Assembly: GCF_003945595.2 (NCBI RefSeq)
Contig: NW_024104404.1
Coordinates: 929,315-993,314, forward strand
Direction of reading: 5' to 3'
Source of the DNA: Pipra filicauda
Taxonomy: Eukaryota; Chordata; Aves; Passeriformes; Pipridae
Length of the DNA stretch: 64,000 bases
Shown: piece after piece, positions 1 to 48,139 of the stretch
Numbering within the stretch: the first letter of the stretch is position 1
How the letters are laid out: each line of letters opens with the position of its first letter
Notes under the pieces: generated by a model
The model's database searches: none
What the model was told of the DNA's origin: nothing
What the model saw: the letters and a program-made list of their open reading frames with translations, nothing else
Made by a program: the position numbers and the translations under genes

Positions 1-802
1 TGTTGTAGTTGTTGTCACTATTATTATTGTTATTATTTCCAAAAAATCAACCAAAATTCTATCCAAGACATCTTTTGTTTGCTGTCCTGAGATTCTGCAG
101 TGGTTATAAGCCACCTGCCCTGCCTGAGAGACTAGGGAGCTCCAAGGGCAAGTCCCCCTCCTGATCCTCTCCACCCTGACCTCCCACGGGCAGGACCACA
201 GCTTTCCTGGCTTGTTAGAAACTGCCTTTGCCCTTGGAATGGGATCTGGAACTGTATTGGCTCCTTCCATCTGAGCAAACTGGGCACAGAGGAGCATGTG
301 GAAGGATGGCTGGATGATGAGGTGGACCTGTTCCCTCCAGACCTCCAAGCCATGAAGATTAGGTCCCCTAGAGCTTCTTCCCTGTTTCACTGGGTAGGAC
401 TGGTGATGGATGATGAGATATCCGGTTGGTTGAGTCTCCCCTTCCTAGTTGGGTAGGTCTCCCCCTCCTAGTTTGGTAGGTCTCCCCTTCTTAGTTTGGT
501 AGGTCTCCTCCTCCTAGTTTGGTGGGTCTCCCCCTCCTAGTTTGGTGGGTCTCCCCTTCCTACTTCAGTAGGTCTCCCCCTCCTAGCTGGGTAGGTCTCC
601 TCCTCCTGGTTTGGTAGGTCTCCCTTTCCTAGTTTGGTGGGTCTCCCCATCCTACTTTGGTGGGTCTCCCCTTCCTAGTTGGGTAGGTCTCCCCCTCGTC
701 TCTGGGCTGCAGATTCAGGCTGTGCATGTCCCGTAGGTGCACTGACAGGCTCCAGCCAGGAATCCCTGAGTGACTGTTCCCCCTTCCTTCCCTTCCTCGC
801 AG
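1..802. other. PTPRS intron (3' part)
   Basis: This is the tail of the intron before the first visible exon. It starts with a TTG/TTA-rich low-complexity stretch (1-45). The second half is filled by the 23-bp minisatellite. Nothing coding is seen. Confidence 0.8.
425..697 (+). repeat. 23-bp minisatellite, about 11-12 copies
   Basis: The unit is close to ggtctccccctcctagtt plus tggta, repeated head to tail with a few substitutions per copy (c/t at the pyrimidine run, gtaggt/gtgggt, ctag/ctac). Each copy has a donor-like gtaggt followed by a pyrimidine run and, in most copies, a TAG. The array ends about 105 bp before a PTPRS exon. Confidence 0.9.
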
Positions 803-36653
<35,851 letters not shown>

Positions 36654-38211
36654 AAAGCCATCGTTGTGCAGACTCTACCAACCACTTCAGTCCTGGAAGG
36701 CCTCTTCTGACCCAGGAGGAGCGCTTGAACTTACAAAACTGACTCAGAAGAAGTACCTTTTCATCTGGACAATGCATCGGGGAGCAGGGGGGAGGATTGG
36801 AAGGAACACCCCTTCGGGAACTCCATGGTGTAACCTGGCCCGCCCAGAGGCAGCTCGGGAGGTGCTTGAGGGGCTGCTTGAAGTGGTGAACTGCTCTTGT
36901 TACCTCAAGTGGTGTTCGCTGTGGAGGACGTGTGGACGTGGTGAAAACAGATCCAAAAGCTAAAAAAAACACGCCTTGGGAAACGTTTCTGCTGGAGAAG
37001 GGAAGGAAAAACAAAACAAAAAAAAAAAACAACAAAACGACTTTGGTTACATCATTAGAGTTCAGTTTATTTACTAATATAGTTGGCAGTCTTTAAAGGA
37101 AGTCACTTGCAGAATTGAAGGTGTTCTGTGAAAGAAAAGGAACTTAAATCTCAACACTTGGGCAAACTTAGGGTCAGGAGTTCTTCTAGCTGGAGTCTTA
37201 ATAACCTCAGCAGCAGCACTGGGAGGATTCTGGGCTTGCAGGCACCTTGCAAACAGCACCCACGGAATGCCCCTGCCACGCCAGAGGTTTTATAGCTCAC
37301 ATTTTGAATACTTGGAACATTCCTCATTTCTTCTAATTCCAAAATTTATTTTTTAGGATATTTAAAAGGATAGAGAAAGAGAAATATCAAACCCCAGAGC
37401 TGGCTGTGTGGGGTGGCCCCCTCCCCTGGCACAGTGGTGGGACCTGGGCTGGGGTCACTGACTGCTGGCTCTGGTCCCCTTTTCCAGCACATCTGGCTTT
37501 CCTTGGAGCAGGATGGGACACCCCAGGAAGAAAGGCAGCCCCTTCCCCAGGCTCTTTGCACATTCACACCCCCCCATTCCTGCTGTGAGCAACTGTGCCC
37601 CCCCCCCCCTCAGTTCCTGCTGGGAGCATCCCCCTGCCAGGAGCCCCAGAAACGCCCTTAAAGGAATTTATTTCCAGTAAATTTATTTCCAGTATCCAAG
37701 TGGTTCTTGCTGCCAGCCCCTCACCTCTGGGAGCCATGTGGAGCTACTCTCAGGACTATCCCAGTACCACATCACAGCTCCCACTCCCACCATGCTCCCA
37801 GTCCCACACTGTCCCCTGGCACAGCTCCCAACGTGCCCCAGCTGTAAAAGAACTGGGAAAGATCCAGGAAGGTGCATCCAATGGCAAATACTGTGAGTGG
37901 CTTTCTTTAAAGTATCGATGTAACTGTAACAAGTGACATTACCTTTTTTTTTTTTTTTAAATAGTGTATTTTTTCCTTTTTTTTTTTTTTTAAAAAAAAG
38001 ACAAAGAATATCAGTCAATGAATTTAAAAGAAAAAATTTGCTTATTTGTTCATATTATGTTCAAAGACAGTCTATTTTTTCACTGTAGAAATGTTACGTG
38101 TAATGGCTGTGATATATAAAAAAAATGCAGTGCAAATTGCTACTTCTACATATTGCTTTTCTACCATTTAAAAGGTTTAACTTGCTCATGTAAGAACAAA
38201 ATGTCCTTTCT

Positions 38212-38214
<3 letters not shown>

Positions 38215-38248
<34 letters not shown>
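38215..38248 (+). repeat. poly(T) run of 34 in the PTPRS 3' UTR
   Basis: 34 consecutive T. An equally long A run follows 443 bp later. Length calls in such runs may be affected by sequencing. Confidence 0.95.
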
Positions 38249-38251
<3 letters not shown>

Positions 38252-38690
38252 GGTTCCTTTGTTTCCAGTCACAGACATATCCCAGGGGAGGGTGGGAGAG
38301 CAGCAGGTGTAAGAGGTGGTGGCAGTGCCAATTCCCTCCCCTTCAGCTGTGGCCACGCAGGGCCAGGGCTGAACTGGGAGATTCAGCAGCACCAGTGGCT
38401 TTATGAGGACTGGTGAGACTTTCTTTTGGAGCCTTGACACCCATCAGGGGTTTTAACATCACAGGTGTATTGCCCAGGTCTCTGTCTTTGTGCTGGGTGT
38501 AGCTGAAATGCTCTTCCAGGAGTTTTCCTGCACAGAGGACAGGATTTCTGGGAAAACCCCCACTGCCTGGAGCTCTGCTTGCCTCTGACTTTTCCCTTAT
38601 TTTTTTTTTTTTTATTTTTATAGAAGGGGTAATCATGGCCATCAAGTGCTGCCCAGAAACCCCCACACAACCCCTTTCCTGTCTTTAACC

Positions 38691-38691
<1 letters not shown>

Positions 38692-38725
<34 letters not shown>
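38692..38725 (+). repeat. poly(A) run of 34 in the PTPRS 3' UTR
   Basis: 34 consecutive A, ended by gaacc. It is not a poly(A) tail in the genome sense, because UTR-like sequence and a poly(A) signal follow it. Confidence 0.95.
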
Positions 38726-38729
<4 letters not shown>

Positions 38730-38947
38730 CGACTGAAAGGCTTCTTCGAGATTTTACTTATTTGTGTGAAAGTTGCCCAAATTTCTAAGTATGTTGCAGC
38801 AAAATCTTACTGGACAAGTTTGGGGGAGGGGGGGGAGGTTTTTTTCTTTGTATGAGAGCAAAGTGCTGTTGCTTTCACACTGTTATTTCAAACTGAAACA
38901 GTAAAGTGGTTTTCATACCACGGTGTATGTAGATATATTGACTTTGT

Positions 38948-38953
38948 ATTAAA
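38948..38953 (+). terminator. PTPRS polyadenylation signal (ATTAAA)
   Basis: ATTAAA in the context gactttgtATTAAAggaag is followed about 30 bases later by a GT-rich stretch (ccttgtgttgggg), the normal layout of a vertebrate poly(A) site. I saw no AATAAA on the plus strand between the stop codon and this site. Confidence 0.6.
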
Positions 38954-39470
38954 GGAAGATTGTCTGAAGCCTGGCTGCAGCCCCTTGTGTTGGGGGGAGA
39001 GGGCAGGGAAGGAAGCAGCTGCTCTGTGCAACCCAACCAGCCTGGAATCCTCCCTGCTGGTGCCCAGGGCCAGGTAACAGGTTGCTCTCCCTCTGCTCTG
39101 CTTATGCTCCTGCTAAAAATAGGCCCCTGTACGAGCCAAACATGTGGCTGCAAAGAAACAGGCTCATTTGGGAGCTTTGGGCCAACCAGTGCAGTGCCAC
39201 AGGCACCAGTTTGCTGCTGGTTTGGTGATGGATGTGTGTGGGAGGGCAGCCAGGACCGGCACGGACCACAAAGGTTCTGCCTACCTGGAGGTTTTAACCT
39301 TTGGTGGTTGTCTCTGCTGCCCTGACAGTGTTTCCCTCGTGTGGCACAAAGCTCAGCACCCCTGTCCCTGCTCAGGCTGGAGCCCAGGGGGGACAAGGGT
39401 GCACAGTCCAGGTGCCATCCTGGCTCAGGGTGGTGGCTCTGAGCTACAGCCAAGGGGTGGGAAAGCCCTC

Positions 39471-39704
39471 AGTGGATAAAGAGCCTCCCTCAGAGCAGGA
39501 GCCAGCAAATGGTTCCATGTGAGGGTCACGGCCACAGCTGAGGGAGGGTCCCATGCCTGCACTGAGATAGTCCAGGAGGAGAAGGCAGTGGATAAAGAGC
39601 CTCCCTCAGAGCAGGAGCCAGCAAATGGTTCCATGTGAGGGTCACGGCCACAGCTGAGGGAGGGTCCCATGCCTGCACTGAGATAGTCCAGGAGGAGAAG
39701 GCAG
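39471..39704 (+). repeat. 116-bp tandem duplication, two copies
   Basis: The block starting agtggataaagagcctccct at 39471 is repeated starting at 39587 and ends gaggagaaggcag at 39704. I see no mismatch between copies, so the event is recent or the copies are kept alike. Confidence 0.93.
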
Positions 39705-39779
39705 ATCCCTGGAAAAGCCCATCCATCACCTGCAGACAGCAGGGTGGGGATGCCAAAAGCAGAAGGCTGAGCTTCATCT

Positions 39780-39966
39780 CAGTGACAGCCTGAAACAGGT
39801 TGCTCAGAGCAGCTGTGGCTGCCCCATCCCTGGAAGTGTCCAAGGCCAGGTTGGATGGGGCTTGGAGCAACCTGGGCTAGTGGAAGGTGCCCCTGCCCAT
39901 GGCAGAGGGTGGCACTGGATGTTCTTCAAGGTCCCTTCCAACCCGAACCATTCCGTGATTCCATGA
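39780..39966 (+). mobile_element. CR1 LINE 3' fragment
   Basis: The words caggttgctcagagcagctg, gtccaaggccaggttggat, gggcttggagcaacctggg and ccttccaacccgaaccattc, then a gattccatga end. Confidence 0.92.
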
Positions 39967-42900
39967 GCTGCTGAAAACCTCTCGTCCCACTGAGCCAGAC
40001 CTTGCTAAGCCAAGCCCCAGGCTTTCCTAGGTCTGTGCCAACCATGGCTCCTCCTCACAGGTAGGCTGAGCCCAGCCTGAGCCTCCCACCTCACCCACCT
40101 TATGCCAGACGGGAGCACAGCAGGAGAGGCTGGCGAGGACACTTTGGAGGAGGATGGAATTGTTCTGCATCAGGGATTCTTCCCTCCCTCCCTCCCTCCC
40201 ACAGCTGGGCTGGACCAGCACAGCCTCCCTCTCCCTACTACACTGACACCACGAGCAGCAGTTGGAATCAGGCTTAAAGAAAAGAACAAAAAATTAATTA
40301 GCGAGTTCACCCAGAACCTGATGAGCAGTGGGGTGAGTCGAGATCCCAGGAATTGCCTCACCTCCCAAATATTGTTACTCCATGGGAGAGATGGAACAGG
40401 GAGAGGGAGCCAACCAAACATCAAACAGCAACAACCCTGATGGCTCAGGAAAAGGAGGAGAAAGGAATAAACCCCAGAAATCTCCTGGTTTATTACCATG
40501 TCTCGTGTACCTGCCTCCCTCCAGGCAGTCGTGGGAATAGTAACGAGGTTTGAAAATTCATAATCTGGATTCAAAGATAATTTGTAGCACGAGTGGCTCC
40601 ACGGCTCAGCCACACCACACAGCACAGACACCTCTCCCCAGCCTTCCAGTGGGTGATTTTTGATGCTCACTTTCTGTTCTCACTGAAAAACAGAAAGGAA
40701 AAACTGATTTTTCTGCTAAGCTCTGCTTCTCCCCCTCCCTCCTTCCCTACCTGCTCCCCTGCACTCCCAGCAATGCTATTCCTGTCTCTCTGTGACGTTA
40801 ATCACTCCCATCATTGCTCTCCAGGCTCTTATTTTGGTTCCATCCTTTTCTGAGCTGGCGTGACCATCCCCCGGGTTGAGATGCAAAACCCTCACGGAAC
40901 TGAAATAAATTCCACACGGAGCACAGGAAGGTGAGTGACAAAGAGAATTGGAACAACAGCTGGGAACTAAGTAAATCTCTCAGAAAAACCCAACCAACAC
41001 CACAGGAAGCCAGTTAGGGAAGCAAATATAGAATGAAACCTCATTGAAGGGGTGAGGGTCACTCAGACTTACAGTGAGTCCACCTTGGCCCTGCAGCTGT
41101 GATGGTCCTACAGCAGCTCCTCTCAGAAGGTCAAGGAACAGAAGCAGCATTGCTGGGAAGATCCCATTCCCATCTTTGCCTCCTGGTTTCCTTTGCATCT
41201 CTCCTTGCAAGTGTAAAACCCATGAGCAGAAATTCCAGCAGAGCCTGTGGCACCATTAACAAACTTGGGTCCCTCCTCCTCTCACATCACGAGATGAGGA
41301 AGAGCTTGTGGGAGGAAAGAGGCAGAAGGGTCCTCCATCCCCAGCTGATGGACACACAGGGATGCTCCAGAGAAAGATTCTGGCACAGAAAAACCCACTT
41401 GAGGTGTCCTGATTTGGGCATCCAGAGACACCTCCAGTGACAAGGAAGGGCCCAGAGGTGCTCATGGCCAGTAAACACCCCTGTGGTTCCCTGCAGCTGG
41501 TCTGGATAGACCCCAGGGAACCAAAGTGGGAAACACAGGTCACATCACTCAGGGGCTGACTGAAACCATCAGGACCAAACTGTGCCAGCCCTTGCACTTT
41601 TACATCCCCAAAGATTCCAGCAGCAAAGCCAAAAGGATTGTAAACCAAGAGCAGAGACCACAAACGAGCTCCCAAGGGCAAAGAGGGGTAAGGGAGGACC
41701 TGCTGTGACCTGACCTCAGCTCCACAAACCCTCCTCACTGGCACACTTGCTCCTTTGGCTCAGCTCCATGTAATTCATCCCACAAAGCTTCATTTGATCA
41801 CACCGGGTAAGAGCAGGTTTGATGCTCTGTCCCTGCTGAAGACCAGGACACCCTCAGCCTCCAAGGCACCACAGACACATGGAAAAAATCCCCATGGAAA
41901 AAATCCCCATGGAACAGTCTCAGTGCTGCAGCCTCTTACTGGTGAAAGAAGCTGCTGGAATTACATCCCAGTTGTGCTTTATGGATGTGACAGCCCAACG
42001 TGCTGGAGCTGTGATTAAGGAATGAGAAGAGGGATGATAACAGGGATGATTCCAGGCTCTGGGATGTGCCTGGTTCACCCCAACTGCCCACCCTGGTGCC
42101 CAACCCGGCTACAAGGAGTAAATGAAACAGGAGCTGTTGCTCCAAGATCAGTATTCCAGGGCTCCCTCTGCCAGACAGCACCAGTCTGAAACCTGGCAAG
42201 TGGCTGACTTTCATTTTAATTAACCACTAAGTGATGGCCCATTAATGCCCGTTTTCAGCAGGGCGGGAGGGGAGGCTCTTGTTCCTCATTGATCCCAGGA
42301 GTTTTTTCACTCTCTCTGTCTCTCTTTTCTTTCTCTCACACAAGCTCTGACAGCTTTGACAGAGAGTTTATTAGAGGTGTGAGCAGGGGTGGAAGGAGTA
42401 AATCATTGCAGGTAATATTTTTATAGAAAAGGGCTGTCACAAAGCCTCTGGATCTACACGGACACGATTCCTGCCAGAGGAGAGGGGTTAAGGCAGGGAC
42501 AGTGGTTTTACAAGGGAATCTTGGAGCCTTCTGTTATTAAAGATGAGGACACTGAGAACTGAGCCAAACCCACCCCTTCAGAACAGCCCACAGCACTGGT
42601 TTTCCTTAGGGAGCATCCAGGGCTGCTCCAAGGAGCAGCATCCCACAGAAGGGGATTCAGGCAGGAGCATTCCTGGTGGGCTTCAGAGCTGTCCCCAGCC
42701 CTGGCCAGTGCTGGTCCCACCTCCAGGGCAAGCACTTCTATCACCCTCAGAGCCCTCTCCAGCACCTGGGGGATCCCACAGAATTCCTGGCATCATTTCT
42801 GTGCAAATCCTGCAGGGATTCCTCTCACAGCTTAATAAATGTCTCCTTAAGCCCTTCCCTCTCTCCTCTCCCTTTAACATAACCTTGTGTACATCCAGAG

Positions 42901-43379
42901 GTCAATCCTGAACGACTCTGCTCAAGTGCAGCTGCTGAAAGGCCACCAAGCCCCAAGTCCCCCTTGCCAGTGCCACCTGCAGACCCCAGACCATGTCCTG
43001 GCATGGGGTAACCCCACCCTGCCCACTCCAGCCTGGCCACCTCCTCCCCAGCCAGCAGAGACCCTGCACGTCCATCCCTCCATCTGCCACGGGCCATCCC
43101 AACAGGGATCACCCAGTGAGGGTCATCCAGACCCCCACAGCCACTCTGGGGCTGCCCCATAAAGCTCAGAGCAGCAGAGAGCCCTTCCCAGGGGCTCAGA
43201 AGGAACAGGCTTGTCCCAGTTCCCCTTTTCCACCACACTGGGCAAAAGCAGTTTGTGCCTCAGTCCAAATTTGCAGCAGCCTGGATGCCAAACCCCTGAG
43301 GGATTGATTTGCAAAAGCCCCCAGGCCTCTGCACAGCCCTAAACCAGGAGCCCCTCAGTCCCCTGCAGCAGAACAAAGG

Positions 43380-43680
43380 CTTTTAAAGTAGCTGTAACTG
43401 TAATTTACATTCCAGAGGAAAAGGAAGAGCTTTTCTTGGTTTACAGAATTACCCAAGTGGCAAAGCAGTTCCCAGGCCAGGAGAAATTCCTCACGTTGCA
43501 ATATGCTTTAATTATACCAAGAGCAGCAGTAAGAGACCGAGAAATCAATTCCTTCTCCTAAATAAGATGGTTGCAAATTCCAAGTCGGTAAGTGAACAGA
43601 TGTAGAACTGAAATGGAAAAAGTAAATACACTCAGAGGCACTGAGAAAATTGTCTGACAATCGCTACAAGTTCATCCACT
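43380..43680. other. AT-rich unique block, candidate conserved noncoding element
   Basis: There are no repeats here, and the mix of words such as ctgtaatttacattcc and gcaatatgctttaattatac resembles conserved vertebrate noncoding DNA. This is judged by texture only. Confidence 0.3.
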
Positions 43681-44079
43681 GGGAAAGGGATACAGGGAAC
43701 CTGCTCCCAGATTTCCTGAGGAGGAAACCACGAGTTCAGTCACTCTCATTGCAGTGTCACCTGAGGTGCCACAGCCCCTCCACTGCACCCACACCTGCAC
43801 ATCTCCCACCTTGGAGCACAATGGATGCCACAGCCCAAGAGCTGCCACCCTGCAGACCCCTCACCAGGGTCTGAAGGAAAAACCCACCCCGGCTTCCACT
43901 TTCCTGCCATCAGCTGCTCCCCCCCTCCTGCTCTTGGCACCACCCTCAGCCCATCCAACACCAACTCTCAGCACAGCTGGAGCCATCCCAGACCCACAGG
44001 GCAGCTCCTGCTCTTCCATGAGGCCAAATGTCCCCCCAGCCCAGAGGGAGCCCTGGGAAACCCCACTCCCACTGGCACA

Positions 44080-44190
44080 GGGTGCCCAGGGAAGCTGTGG
44101 CTGCCCCAGCCCTGGAAGTGCCCAAGGCCAGGTTGGAGCAACCTGGGATAGTGGGAGGTGTCCCTGCCCCTGGCAGGGGGTGGAAGGACC
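44080..44190 (+). mobile_element. CR1 LINE 3' fragment
   Basis: The words ggtgcccagggaagctgtgg, gcccaaggccaggttggag and tgtccctgcccctggcaggg are CR1 in sense orientation. Confidence 0.88.
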
Positions 44191-44411
44191 TGGGAATGTG
44201 GCTGAAGCCTAAACAGCAGCTTTTTAATAACACCACTCTCTCTCCAACCATTTAATGTATTCACTCCAACCCATCTTTAATCTCCCTATTTTTCCATTGT
44301 CTACTTATCCATCCATCCATCTGTGGAGTGGGAACACCAGAACCCTTTGCAACGTGCCCAGAGATCAGAGCCCAACATCGTGATTTTTTCCCACCCTTAT
44401 CTCCTGAAACA

Positions 44412-44582
44412 CGGACACACACAGTTCCCTGCAGGCATCAAAGGAGGGAATTCCTGACACACACAATTCCCTGCAGTCATCAAAGGGGGGAATTCCTGAC
44501 ACACACAATTCCCTGCAGTCATCAAAGGGGGGAATTCCTGACACACACAATTCCCTGCAGTCATTAAAGCAGGGAATTCCTG
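44412..44582 (+). repeat. 42-bp minisatellite, four copies
   Basis: The unit contains acacacacaattccctgcag and tcatcaaaggggggaattcc. The word ttccctgcag starts at 44425, 44467, 44509 and 44551, exactly 42 apart. Because 42 is a multiple of three, both strands show repeated-peptide open frames that are not genes. Confidence 0.95.
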
Positions 44583-45069
44583 ATCAAGGGAGTTTGGGCT
44601 CCCTCCATCTGCATCCCTGCATCCATACAGGCACACACACACATGCAGATGGCAATCCCAGATTAATAAGTTACACAAGGGGTTTATCCCAGGCTTACTG
44701 AGGATAATAAACCCCTCAAAAAAAAAAACAAACAAACAAATCCAAACAAAAAAAAAAGTGTCCAAATGATTAAAAAAAATAAAGAAAAAAACCCCTCTTT
44801 TCTTTAAATATATAACATTCTGCCTGAGCTGCATGTAAGGTGTTGTTCAGGAAATTGCTAAACGTCCCTAATTCAGGTTCCACTCCACCAGGCCCTTCTC
44901 CCATCTCCTGGCTGGGAGAGCCCCAGGCAATTCCCAGAGGGATAACTGGCAGCCCAGGGCAGGATGGGGATGGCAAAGTGGTATTGCTGTGAACAAAGAA
45001 CAACCCACACTCATTCAATAGATATATTTTTATATTCTTTTAAGGCAACAAACACCCTGTTAAGGCTCA

Positions 45070-45184
45070 GACTGGCCGGGGCTTGGAACACCCTGGTCTG
45101 GTGGAAGGTGCCCCTGCCCATGGCAGGGGGTTGGAATGATCTTTAAGGTCCCTTCCAATCCAAACCACTCTGGGATTCTGTGAG
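45070..45184 (+). mobile_element. CR1 LINE 3' fragment
   Basis: The words ggcttggaacaccctggtct, gtgcccctgcccatggcagg and aaggtcccttccaatccaaa, ending ggattctgtgag. Confidence 0.9.
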
Positions 45185-46699
45185 GTGTCTACCCACGTGC
45201 TAAGGCTCAGGAGAAGGTGGGTGGGTGGTCCTGCTGCCTTCCTGGATCCATGGAATCCCTGGAGGAGGCAGAGCCGAGGGGCTGAACACCGACGGCTCCC
45301 GGTGGCACCGCAGAGCTCCCGGCCCCACCTGAGCTCCTGCATTCCCAGGATCCACCAGTAAATAAACAGATGTCCCACCTGTAAATCAAGGGGCAGGTAG
45401 AGGGGAAGCTCTTTGCTGTGCAGCTTTTTTAACCCAGCTCAAATGCTTTGGGTCTGGTTTGGATAACGAGCTCCCGGTCTGGGTTCCCTGCTCCTCACCC
45501 TGACTGTGACACCAGGACTAGACCAGAGCAACTTCCTTCACTTCCCACAGCCCAACAACAACCAGGGGCAGACAAAGAAGCCAGTGGAAATGTGAATTTT
45601 TGTGGTTCCTACTTTTAATTCAGGCCCTTGCAGACAGCAAAGGGAGTTCCATTAATAAACCTTGGCCGTGGCTTTCCAACACAACTCACCAGGGCTCAAT
45701 CCCACCAGGACACCTCAAACAAGGCCAGATTTTTGGAAGGCATCCCCAGTATTTTCCAAACCCACCCTGATGTTCTCCCACCATCCCCTCCAGCATTACT
45801 TCAACATCTGGGGAAGCAGGAATGCCAACAAAGGGCTCAAGTGCTGCCAGGGACCTGCAGCCACAAGTCTTCCCAAAGGACACAGTGACACCACGTTGAA
45901 CAGCAGCAGAAACCTTCTGCTTGGGTTGTTAATCCACACAATCAGTTTAAAATAGATAAAACCGAAGTAACATTTTCCACACTGTTATATTTAACAAACA
46001 GAAGGGGACACAGCAGAGATTTATATGTATTCTCCCAAAATCTGGGGGAGGAAGGACGGTGCAGTTTGGGTAGAGAACACATCCATCTTCACTTCCTCCA
46101 AAACACACAATGGAATGAGCTGCTGGAGCATTTGCCTCGGGGGTGAGGTGCAAACCCTTCCCACAGCCCGAGCAGAAGCAGCACCTCTCTGAATCACACA
46201 GGCAGAAATACAATGAAAAGGACAAAAAAAAAAAAGGCAAATGAGTTTAAAAAAAGCCGCCTTAGGCCCTGTGGATATTGGCCACGGGGTATTTTTAGAG
46301 GCTGGGGAGGAGATGCTGAAGATGCCTTCAGGGAGATGGTGCCAGTGAGTCACCAGCAGCAGGAAAGTGGAGCTGAGTCTGCCTGGGGGGTGTTGGGGTC
46401 TCCCTGATGCCATGTGGTCACCACAGCTCTGGAAAAGACCTGGAGCTACATCAGCTTTTCCAAACCACCAAACCCCCTCCCAGCCTCCAGGAGTGTCCTG
46501 GTGCTTCACACCAGCAAGCAACAGGGATTTGGGGGGTGAGACACGGATATTTCAACCCTCAGCCCTCCTGCACCAGGGGGACAAACAGTGGGAAGGCGAA
46601 AATGTCTTGGAGGAGGGACAAGGGAGTAACACCAAAGCAGAACAAGCTGGGAGGGCTGTTGCTAAGAAGCCAGCAGTGCCTCTAGCTGTGGATCAACCA

Positions 46700-46955
46700 C
46701 AGGGAATCACTGATGGTTTGGGTTGGAAGGGACCTTAAACCCCTCCAGTTCCACCCCCTGCCATGGGCAGGGACACCTCCCACTAGCCCAGGTTGCTCCA
46801 ACCTGGCCTTGGACACTTCCAGGACTGGGGCAGCCACAACTTCTGTGAGCAACCTGTGCCAGGGCCTCACCCCCCTCACAGGGAAGAATTTTTTCCCAAT
46901 ATCCCATCTAACCCTGCCCTCCATCAGCTTGAAGCCATCCCACCTCATAGCACAA
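46700..46955 (-). mobile_element. CR1 LINE 3' fragment
   Basis: The words ggtttgggttggaagggacc, ccatgggcagggacacctc, gcaacctgtgccagggcct and ccatctaaccctgccctcc are CR1 on the opposite strand. Confidence 0.92.
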
Positions 46956-48139
46956 ACACCACTGACCTTGTCCTGCACCAGCCAACCTCCATCCCCAGGG
47001 AAAGCAAAGCCTCTGGGTGACTCCAGGCCCCTGCCCTGGATATCCCAGGGCAGGCACAGGCAGGATGAAGATGAAGCACAGCAGGACTAGGGATGATCAG
47101 GACCCCAGGTCCTGCAAAGTGGTGTCAGGTGTGTGTGGTTTGGGCAGCAGCAGCTGGGTGGAACTGCTGCTCCTCTCTGCAAAGAGAAAATCTGCTCCAG
47201 CTGCCACACCAGAGAAAGGAGGTTAAAGATGTTAGAGAATAGTATTCAAAAAATGTTTAAGAATAATATTCCAAAGTGGTTTTTTTTTGCTTTTCCAAAA
47301 TGAAAACTGCCCTCAGCTCTGGAGGCTGCCACGTTCAGGAGATGCTGCTCAACTTCATGCAACTCCAACACTTCCAGGTTGTTTGTCTGGCAGGTGGGAA
47401 CGTTGTGCTGGTTATGAGGACAGGAGGGACATCTGTGCTGTCCCTGCCCCCCCCCCAGGGTGAGTGAGGTGCTGGGAGGAGGGACCTTGGTGTCAGCAGT
47501 TCTGCTCTGCCAGGCTGAGCTGGAAAGGGCAGAGTATGAACCATCTGTGCCACTGCCACGTGGATGTGGCACCTCGTGGCTCATCCCACGGGGCAACACA
47601 GGAGGAATCCCTTCTTTGTACCAGAGACAGGGCTTCAACCAAATCCCAAATCCCACTCTGTTTCCACGAGGAACACACTGCCCAATCCCTGCCATTTCAA
47701 GCTGAACCTCTGCAAAAGCCACACAAAGCACCACGGCTTGGTTTGGTCTTGGAGAGATTTGGTCTTATCCTTCTATTAGTTGTCACAAAAGCAAATCCAG
47801 CACTACCCTGGTGAAGCATCAAGGTCTGGAAATCACATTCCTCCAAGCTGGACATTTATTCCACCAAGGAGACTCCAAGCTACTCTCCCAGTTTTCCACA
47901 CAGACCCTCCCTGAAGGCACCAGTCTGACCTTAACCCACCGTGCCCTTTCCCTGTGCCAGGGCAGTGGTTTTCCACCTTGGTTGGCATCCACGGCCTGTA
48001 CTGCAGTGAAATGGGTCCAAGGGAATTTGGGACACAAGGATGAGCCACAGGGCAGTGCTTGTGCAAGAGAGCAGAGCTTTGGAAGAGACTCAAACAGGTG
48101 TTTTTGAACAAAGAAATTGGAAGGAACTCGCTGCCCCTG

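Larger units (their letters stand above)
36654..38975 (+). other. PTPRS: PTPRS 3' UTR
   Basis: No coding potential is seen after the stop. The segment is AT-rich in places, with an A-rich run near 37012-37030, a T-rich pair near 37944-37995, a run of 34 T (38215-38248) and a run of 34 A (38692-38725). The block 38020-38200 and the last 100 bases are low in repeats and look like conserved UTR. I end the UTR about 20 bases after an ATTAAA signal; the exact cleavage site is inference. Confidence 0.7.
38976..44060. other. Intergenic DNA between PTPRS and KDM4B, part 1
   Basis: No gene is seen. It holds a 116-bp tandem duplication, one sense CR1 (39780-39966), a (TCCC)n run near 40174-40199, a small 15-bp direct repeat (about 41880-41912) and AT-rich unique blocks (42220-42480 and 43380-43680). 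Confidence 0.7.

Noticed and set aside
38692..38725. Poly(A) run as evidence of a processed pseudogene or the true mRNA end
   Set aside because: No coding sequence precedes it other than the PTPRS UTR itself, there is no poly(A) signal just before it, and UTR-like DNA with ATTAAA follows.
44328..44834. Repeated-peptide open frames on both strands (THTIPCSHQRGEFL on plus)
   Set aside because: Produced by a 42-bp minisatellite whose period is a multiple of three.
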